Assembly: GCF_900142285.1 (NCBI RefSeq)
Contig: NZ_FRAJ01000006.1
Location: 104,530-168,529 of the forward strand
Source: Caminicella sporogenes DSM 14501
GTDB lineage: Bacteria > Bacillota > Clostridia > Peptostreptococcales > Caminicellaceae
Direction of reading: 5' to 3'
Length of the DNA: 64,000 bases
The notes below the pieces were generated by a model. That model did no database searches and was not told where the DNA came from. It was given only the letters and a program-made list of their open reading frames with translations. Numbering within the stretch: the stretch's first letter is position 1; every line of letters starts with the position of its first letter. Below, one piece after another: positions 56,253 to 64,000 of the stretch. Both the position numbers and the translations under genes were made by a program.

Positions 56253-57446
56253 ATGGAAAATGTAAAAAAGTTATTGGAGAAAATTATTGAAGAAGAAAAA
56301 TTAATATACGGAGTGTTAAGTAAAATAAATAAAAAAAGTGAAAAAACTTTTAATAAAGTATCTATAAAACCTGTGCTTGTAAGAAATAATATATTTGTGC
56401 AGTTTACATACCATTATGATAAAAAGGTTATTCACAACAATTTGAATTTTGTGGATACAGTAAGAGAGTTACATAATCTTATCCACAATTATTTTAGACA
56501 AGTTGTGTTATATACTACAGACAGTGATTATCAAATTCTTATAAGCAAAAAAGGGAAGATAAAAATTCTTAAAAAGCCACCTTCAAGAGAAAAGAGAGAT
56601 TTAAGTCATAATAGAAAGAAAAATTATATTTTAGAAGAAAATATACCGAATCCTTTTTTGATTAAATTAGGAGTAATGAATAAAAGCGGGAAGATAATAG
56701 CTAAAAAGTACGATAAATTTAAACAGTTAAATAGATTTTTAGAAATGGTGTCAGATTGTACTGATTATTTAAAAAAGGATAAAACAATAAATATTATAGA
56801 TTTTGGCTGTGGAAAATCATATTTAACTTTTGCACTTTATTATTATCTTGTGGAAAAATTGGGACTTGATGTGAATATTATTGGATTAGATTTAAAAAAA
56901 GACGTAATTAATTTTTGCAATAAGATAGCAACTGAACTTGGTTATGATAAATTAAAATTTGTTTATGGAGATATAAAAGGCTTTAATGAATTTAATAGTG
57001 TAGATATGGTTGTAACTCTGCATGCATGTGATACAGCTACTGATGATGCTTTAGTTAAAGCAGTGAAATGGGGAGCAGATATAATACTTTCCGTACCTTG
57101 CTGTCAACATGAATTATTTAATAAAATACAAAATCCTGTAATGGAGTCGATGTTAAAACATGGTATAATAAAGGAAAAATTATCTAGTTTGATAACTGAT
57201 AGTATTCGTGGAAATATTTTAGAGATAATGGGTTATTCTGTTCAAATGTTGGAATTTATAGATATGGAGCATACTCCAAAGAATATACTTATAAGAGCTT
57301 TTAAAAGGAATAATATAATAAATAAGAAGGCTGTATCTCAATATCTTAAATTTAAGGAATTTTGGAATGTGCAGCCATATATAGAAAGAGAAATGGGAGA
57401 AGATTTAAAGAGTATATTGCAAAAAAATTTTAAAGCTTCAAAATAA
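56253..57446 (+). CDS. Class I SAM-dependent methyltransferase (Methyltransf_32 type)
   Basis: A 397-residue protein. About 125 N-terminal residues form a separate basic domain, perhaps RNA-binding. The SAM-binding core begins with INIIDFGCGKSYLTFALYY (near 175) and continues to IIGLDLKKDVI, then VTLHACDTATDDALVKA and ILSVPCCQHEL. These blocks are typical of the Methyltransf_32 family, which probably modifies RNA. AGGAGAG precedes the ATG at 56253. Target unknown. Confidence 0.85.
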   Translation: MENVKKLLEKIIEEEKLIYGVLSKINKKSEKTFNKVSIKPVLVRNNIFVQFTYHYDKKVIHNNLNFVDTVRELHNLIHNYFRQVVLYTTDSDYQILISKKGKIKILKKPPSREKRDLSHNRKKNYILEENIPNPFLIKLGVMNKSGKIIAKKYDKFKQLNRFLEMVSDCTDYLKKDKTINIIDFGCGKSYLTFALYYYLVEKLGLDVNIIGLDLKKDVINFCNKIATELGYDKLKFVYGDIKGFNEFNSVDMVVTLHACDTATDDALVKAVKWGADIILSVPCCQHELFNKIQNPVMESMLKHGIIKEKLSSLITDSIRGNILEIMGYSVQMLEFIDMEHTPKNILIRAFKRNNIINKKAVSQYLKFKEFWNVQPYIEREMGEDLKSILQKNFKASK

Positions 57447-57476
57447 TTGCCTATATAAAAAAAATAAAGTAAAGGT

Positions 57477-57532
57477 ATATACATTAACTTAATGTATATT
57501 GTATACTATACTTAAAATAGTATGTTGTATAC
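57477..57532. promoter_or_regulatory. Palindromic control region ahead of the pyruvate oxidoreductase gene
   Basis: ATATACATTAA and TTAATGTATAT flank a central C (57477-57499), a perfect 23-bp palindrome. A second imperfect inverted repeat, GTATAC at 57501 and at 57527 with ATACTAT/ATAGTAT inside, follows directly. The sites lie 45-100 bases ahead of the start codon, where a repressor would act. Confidence 0.6.
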
Positions 57533-57561
57533 ATTAGTATTTTTATTTATATTTTACATAG

Positions 57562-61122
<3,561 letters not shown>

Positions 61123-61124
61123 TA

Positions 61125-61166
61125 TAAAAAAAATCGAGCAGTTTACAAACTGCTCGATTTTTTTTA
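61125..61166 (+). terminator. Terminator of the pyruvate oxidoreductase gene
   Basis: A near-perfect stem (ATCGAGCAGTTT and complement) extended by A and T runs, ending in eight T, directly after the stop. Confidence 0.95.
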
Positions 61167-61255
61167 TATTTTTTAGTATTACAATAAAAAATGAATCTTT
61201 GAAATAAAAGAAAAAAATGATATTATATAAAAAAATATTTAAGGAGTGACTTAAG

Positions 61256-61726
61256 GTGCTTGAAATTGAAATACCTTCTTTTAAAAAAATTAATGTTGAA
61301 AATATAGTATTTGACTACAATGGAACTTTAGCAGTTGATGGCAATCTTATAGAAGGAGTGAAGGAAAGATTATTAGAACTTACAAAAATTCTTAATGTAT
61401 ATATATTGACTGCTGATACTTATGGAACAGTAAAGGAAAATTTTGAAGGTTTAAATGTAGATATACATATAATTTCAAAGGGAAATGAAAGATTAGATAA
61501 ATATGAATTTGTAAAGTATTTGGGATTTGATAAGACAATAACTGTTGGTAATGGAAATAATGATTTATTGATGATTAAAGAGAGTGCCATAGGTATATGT
61601 GTATTAGGTAGAGAAGGTCTTGCAACAGAAACTTTTATAAATAGCGATATAATTGTAAATAATATAGTAGATGTCTTTGATATGATAATTGAAAAAAGGA
61701 GACTTATTGCAACTTTAAGAAAATAA
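61256..61726 (+). CDS. HAD-superfamily protein resembling a soluble P-type ATPase domain
   Basis: A 156-residue HAD protein. Motif I is VFDYNGTLAVDG: the nucleophile Asp is kept but the second Asp is replaced by Asn, as in P-type ATPases (DKTG). Motif II is YILTADTYGTVK, and GNGNNDLLMIKES gives motifs III-IV. There is no cap insertion, so the substrate may be large or a protein. GTG 61256 follows AAGGAGTGA. It may be a phosphatase or a regulatory pseudo-enzyme. Confidence 0.78.
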   Translation: MLEIEIPSFKKINVENIVFDYNGTLAVDGNLIEGVKERLLELTKILNVYILTADTYGTVKENFEGLNVDIHIISKGNERLDKYEFVKYLGFDKTITVGNGNNDLLMIKESAIGICVLGREGLATETFINSDIIVNNIVDVFDMIIEKRRLIATLRK

Positions 61727-61783
61727 AAGTATATATTGAAATATACCAGTAGGGGGTATATAATATTACTAGGAGGTGAAAAT

Positions 61784-61969
61784 ATGCCAATATTTGAATA
61801 TGTTTGTGAAAAGTGCGGATATAAGTTTGAAAAATTAATTAGAAGTTCAGATAGTGATAAAAAGCAAAAATGTCCAGAGTGTGGCAGTGAAAATACTAAA
61901 AAAGTTTTTTCAACATTTGCATGTGGGGGAAATAGTGGTGGATTTTCAGCTCCTTCATGTGGCGGTTGA
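61784..61969 (+). CDS. FmdB-type zinc ribbon protein
   Basis: A 61-residue protein with two CxxC pairs (Cys8-Cys11 and Cys30-Cys33) forming a zinc ribbon, followed by a Gly/Ser/Cys-rich tail (FACGGNSGGFSAPSCGG). FmdB-like proteins are putative regulators. ATG 61784 follows AGGAGGTG. A reading from 61736 has no ribosome binding site. Confidence 0.88.
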   Translation: MPIFEYVCEKCGYKFEKLIRSSDSDKKQKCPECGSENTKKVFSTFACGGNSGGFSAPSCGG

Positions 61970-62004
61970 GGTATATAAGCCTCTAGTATAGAGGGCTGTG
62001 TTTT

Positions 62005-62044
62005 AAAAAGCCTGAAGTAATTTAAAATTACTTCAGGCTTTTTT
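62005..62044 (+). terminator. Terminator of the FmdB-type gene
   Basis: AAAAAGCCTGAAGTAATTT and its complement form a perfect stem ending in T. A second small stem (CCTCTA/TAGAGG) lies just ahead at 61980-61995. Confidence 0.95.
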
Positions 62045-62323
62045 ACTATTGAGAATATAAAATGTTTTTTCAAGGCTTTATCATAAAAAAGTTTAAAATT
62101 TGTAACAATATAATTAAGTACTGATATATATTTTAACTTTACAATAGAAAACAAATATGATACCATATACCTGTATGCGGTATATTTGAATTGAGATTAG
62201 ACAATAAAAGTTAGGTTAGGGATTTTGTTATTTAAAAGAGCTATAGCAAATTTAATTTAGAAAGATGAGACTTTAAAACTATAATAATTTTTTATTATAA
62301 GAGATTGAGGAGTGATTTTTATT

Positions 62324-62521
62324 ATGAAAAAAGCAGTTATAGATAAGAATAAATGTGATAGGTCTCCATTTTGTCCAGTAAAGAGAATTTGTCCAGTAAA
62401 TGCAGTAAGCCAAAAAGTAAAATTTTTTAGAGCTGAAACTCCTGTTATAGACCATGATAAATGTATAGGATGCGGAAAATGTGTTAGAGTTTGTCCAATG
62501 AAAGCTGTAAAAATGGTTTAG
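62324..62521 (+). CDS. Small dicluster ferredoxin (2[4Fe-4S])
   Basis: A 65-residue ferredoxin. The C-terminal cluster motif is CIGCGKCVRVCP (Cys43-Cys53 region). The N-terminal half has CDRSPFCPVKRICPVNAV with Cys11, Cys17 and Cys23, a spacing unlike the usual CxxCxxC, so the second cluster site is unusual. ATG 62324 follows GAGGAGTGA; the in-frame GTG at 62312 overlaps that site. It lies 13 bases ahead of a transporter gene and is probably co-transcribed with it. Confidence 0.85.
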   Translation: MKKAVIDKNKCDRSPFCPVKRICPVNAVSQKVKFFRAETPVIDHDKCIGCGKCVRVCPMKAVKMV

Positions 62522-62534
62522 AAGGAGTGAGAGA

Positions 62535-63485
62535 ATGGTTACGAAATTTTTAAAGTTTATAAAAAATAATTTACCATATTTAATTATTGTATCAATAGTA
62601 TTAGGGTTGATTTTCGGATATTTTAGCAAACCGACATTTTTAAAATCATATGTATCAATTGTATTATTTTTAATGGTTTATCCAATGATGATAAATTTAA
62701 AATTTTCAGATGTATTAAAGAGTTTTAATAATATTAGACCTCTTATTATGAGTATAGTTATTAACTTTATCATATCGCCTATTTTAGTATTTTTATTAGG
62801 AAAAATATTTTTTGTGAATGAGCCTATGTTATTAGTAGGAATTATACTAATAGGATTGATACCTACGAGTGGAATGACTGCATCATGGACGGGACTGGCA
62901 AAAGGAAATCTTCAACTTTCATTAGTTATGATTTCAGTTAATTTATTATTGTCAGTATTAATGATTCCCATTTATATGAAACTATTTTTAGGTGAAGTTG
63001 TAACAGTAAAGACAATGGTTATTGTAAACAGTTTATTAAAAGTTGTTATAGTGCCTCTAATTTTAGGTGTGTTTACTAGAAGTTTAATTATAAAGGTATT
63101 TGGGATAGAAAAGTATAATCAGATGAAGCCTAATTTTAGTGGTGTAAGTTCATTGGGAGTACTTATTATAGTATTTATAGCAATGGCGCTTAAAAGCAAG
63201 ACAATTATTAACCAATTAGATTTGGTAGCTTTATCAATAGTGCCTTTAGTTATTTTTTATGTGTTAATAGTGACTATATCACATTTTTTAGGAAAGAAGT
63301 TTTTAAAAGACAAAGATGGTATTTCATTAGTTTATGCAACGACAATGAGAAATCTTACTATAGCTCTTGGATTATCATTGAGCTCTTTTGGTGGAAGTTT
63401 AGCAGTATTTTTAATTGCAATAGGTTACGTAGTACAATTACCCGTAGCAGCGTTTTATATGAAATTGGTAACACAAGAGGTCTGA
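62535..63485 (+). CDS. BASS/ACR3-like membrane transporter
   Basis: A 316-residue membrane protein with ten predicted helices, related to bile acid:sodium symporters and arsenite exporters. The block IPTSGMTASWTGLAKGN in the middle marks the substrate region; the ACR3 Cys motif is absent there, so arsenite export is uncertain. ATTMRNLTIALGLSLSSFGG lies in the C-terminal half. GAAGGAGTGAGA precedes the ATG. Co-transcribed with the small ferredoxin gene; substrate unknown. Confidence 0.8.
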   Translation: MVTKFLKFIKNNLPYLIIVSIVLGLIFGYFSKPTFLKSYVSIVLFLMVYPMMINLKFSDVLKSFNNIRPLIMSIVINFIISPILVFLLGKIFFVNEPMLLVGIILIGLIPTSGMTASWTGLAKGNLQLSLVMISVNLLLSVLMIPIYMKLFLGEVVTVKTMVIVNSLLKVVIVPLILGVFTRSLIIKVFGIEKYNQMKPNFSGVSSLGVLIIVFIAMALKSKTIINQLDLVALSIVPLVIFYVLIVTISHFLGKKFLKDKDGISLVYATTMRNLTIALGLSLSSFGGSLAVFLIAIGYVVQLPVAAFYMKLVTQEV

Positions 63486-63496
63486 AAATTTTCTGA

Positions 63497-63628
63497 AATA
63501 TACTAGATAATGAATTTGATGCATTTATAGCAGGAGATACATTGAAAAAAGTAATCTGTCATTATGAATATAGACGATATGGTTCTAATGATAGTGCATA
63601 TTGGTTAACTTTTTTAACAATAGCATAA
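63497..63628 (+). pseudogene. Gene remnant next to the insertion sequence
   Basis: From just after a TGA (63494-63496) to a TAA at 63626-63628 one frame gives 43 residues, with DNEFDAFIAGDTLKKVIC and then SAYWLTFLTIA. It has a protein-like composition but no start codon, and I do not recognise the family. It is probably the 3' end of a gene lost by deletion, perhaps linked to the insertion sequence that begins about 30 bases later. It could also be chance. Confidence 0.35.
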
Positions 63629-63674
63629 TAAAATAAAAAAACAAATGACTATTTTTGAGGTCACTGAAAAAGTC

Positions 63675-63708
63675 AAACCTTATCATAAGAAATTATGATA
63701 AGGTTTTT
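63675..63708 (+). terminator. Hairpin at the left end of the insertion sequence
   Basis: AAACCTTATCATAA and its complement pair around GAAA and are followed by T. Such stems near IS ends protect the transposase gene from outside transcripts. Confidence 0.8.
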
Positions 63709-63782
63709 TAAGTGGCAAAAAGGAGATTAGGGAGTAGATGTCGAATATAATAAGTATAGAAAAAATAAAGGAGAGACTTATT

Positions 63783-64000
63783 ATGCTAAAAAGGCAACAA
63801 GAAATGATGATTAGCAAATATGCTGACTTATATGATATACTTATTCAAAAAGATCACATACTTCGCAAAATCAAAGAACTAGTAGACTTTTCATTTGTCA
63901 TAGAGGAAGTAGAAAAGAATTATAATCTAACTCATGGTCGTGGTGCCAAAGACCCTATTCGCCTGTTCAAATACTTGATACTCAAAGATATGAATGAGCT
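63783..64000 (+). CDS. Transposase, N-terminal part (cut by window end)
   Basis: From ATG 63783, behind AAGGAGAG, the frame stays open to the window end (72 residues). The pattern IQKDHILRKIKELVDFSFV and HGRGAKDPIRLFKYLIL is the InsH/DUF772 N-terminal domain of IS1182 and IS5-type transposases. The DDE catalytic core lies beyond the window. Confidence 0.85.
   Translation, partial: MLKRQQEMMISKYADLYDILIQKDHILRKIKELVDFSFVIEEVEKNYNLTHGRGAKDPIRLFKYLILKDMNE

Larger units (their letters stand above)
63657..64000 (+). mobile_element. Left part of an insertion sequence (IS1182/IS5-like)
   Basis: A transposase gene cut by the window end is preceded by GAGGTCACTGAAAAAGTC at 63657, which may be the left terminal repeat, and by a hairpin at 63675-63706 that would block transcription from outside. 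The right end lies beyond the window, so the terminal repeat cannot be confirmed. Confidence 0.6.

Noticed and set aside
61420..62166. A 248-codon frame on the minus strand
   Set aside because: It is antisense to the HAD and FmdB genes and crosses the FmdB terminator; both sense genes have clear motifs and ribosome binding sites.

Overview
The window is AT-rich, gene-dense bacterial DNA from a Gram-positive, anaerobic, endospore-forming member of the Clostridia. The evidence is a spore-germinant receptor operon, Spo0E-type sporulation phosphatases, a multisubunit [FeFe]-hydrogenase, a pyruvate:ferredoxin oxidoreductase of the long single-chain type, strong AGGAGG-like ribosome binding sites, and frequent TTG/GTG starts. 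A fermentative relative of the Tissierellales or Caloranaerobacter type would fit, but the genus is a guess. No rRNA, tRNA, CRISPR array or prophage block was seen.

Left edge (1-2.9 kb): the 3' end of a glycerophosphodiester phosphodiesterase gene, then a decayed patch with a 4Fe-4S protein remnant, an ABC ATPase gene with its middle deleted, and a decayed coding frame that overlaps the next gene. An intact ABC-2 exporter pair follows. 3-5 kb: an rRNA m5C methyltransferase and a Spo0E-like protein.

5.4-16.6 kb is a galactose/beta-galactoside module. It holds the transporter mglBAC, the Leloir genes galK, galT and galM, a LacI-family regulator with its own promoter, and a convergent family 3 beta-glycosidase that would release hexose in the cytoplasm. 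A LacI/CcpA-type operator overlaps the predicted mglB transcription start, and a hairpin after mglB probably lowers expression of the downstream transport genes.

16.8-24.2 kb: a two-component system with a PAP2 phosphatase and an HtrA protease (cell-envelope theme), PlsC, a glycosyltransferase and a small beta-sandwich protein. 24.5-32.7 kb: an amidase, an orphan Cache sensor, the nickel-pincer cofactor genes larC-larE-larB (larC split by a -1 frameshift on an A9 run; no larA in the window), an M42 peptidase, a 55-residue DUF3787-type protein, a holin-like protein and a CitA/DcuS-like kinase.

32.9-39.2 kb: a germinant receptor operon of order A-C-D-C-B-B, with duplicated B and C subunits. 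39-50.9 kb: a QueT transporter, YjbQ, PepV, type-4 uracil-DNA glycosylase, a C_GCAxxG_C_C protein, a TDT transporter, a regulator divergent from a minimal Spo0E-like protein, a response regulator and kinase flanking a YjiH carrier, and a soluble chemoreceptor. 51.2-61.1 kb: the energy core, with the HydC/[2Fe-2S]/HydB/HydA hydrogenase and, after two unrelated genes, pyruvate:ferredoxin oxidoreductase. Palindromes precede both units. Right edge: a HAD protein, an FmdB zinc ribbon, a ferredoxin plus BASS-type transporter pair, a gene remnant, and the start of an insertion sequence cut by the window end.
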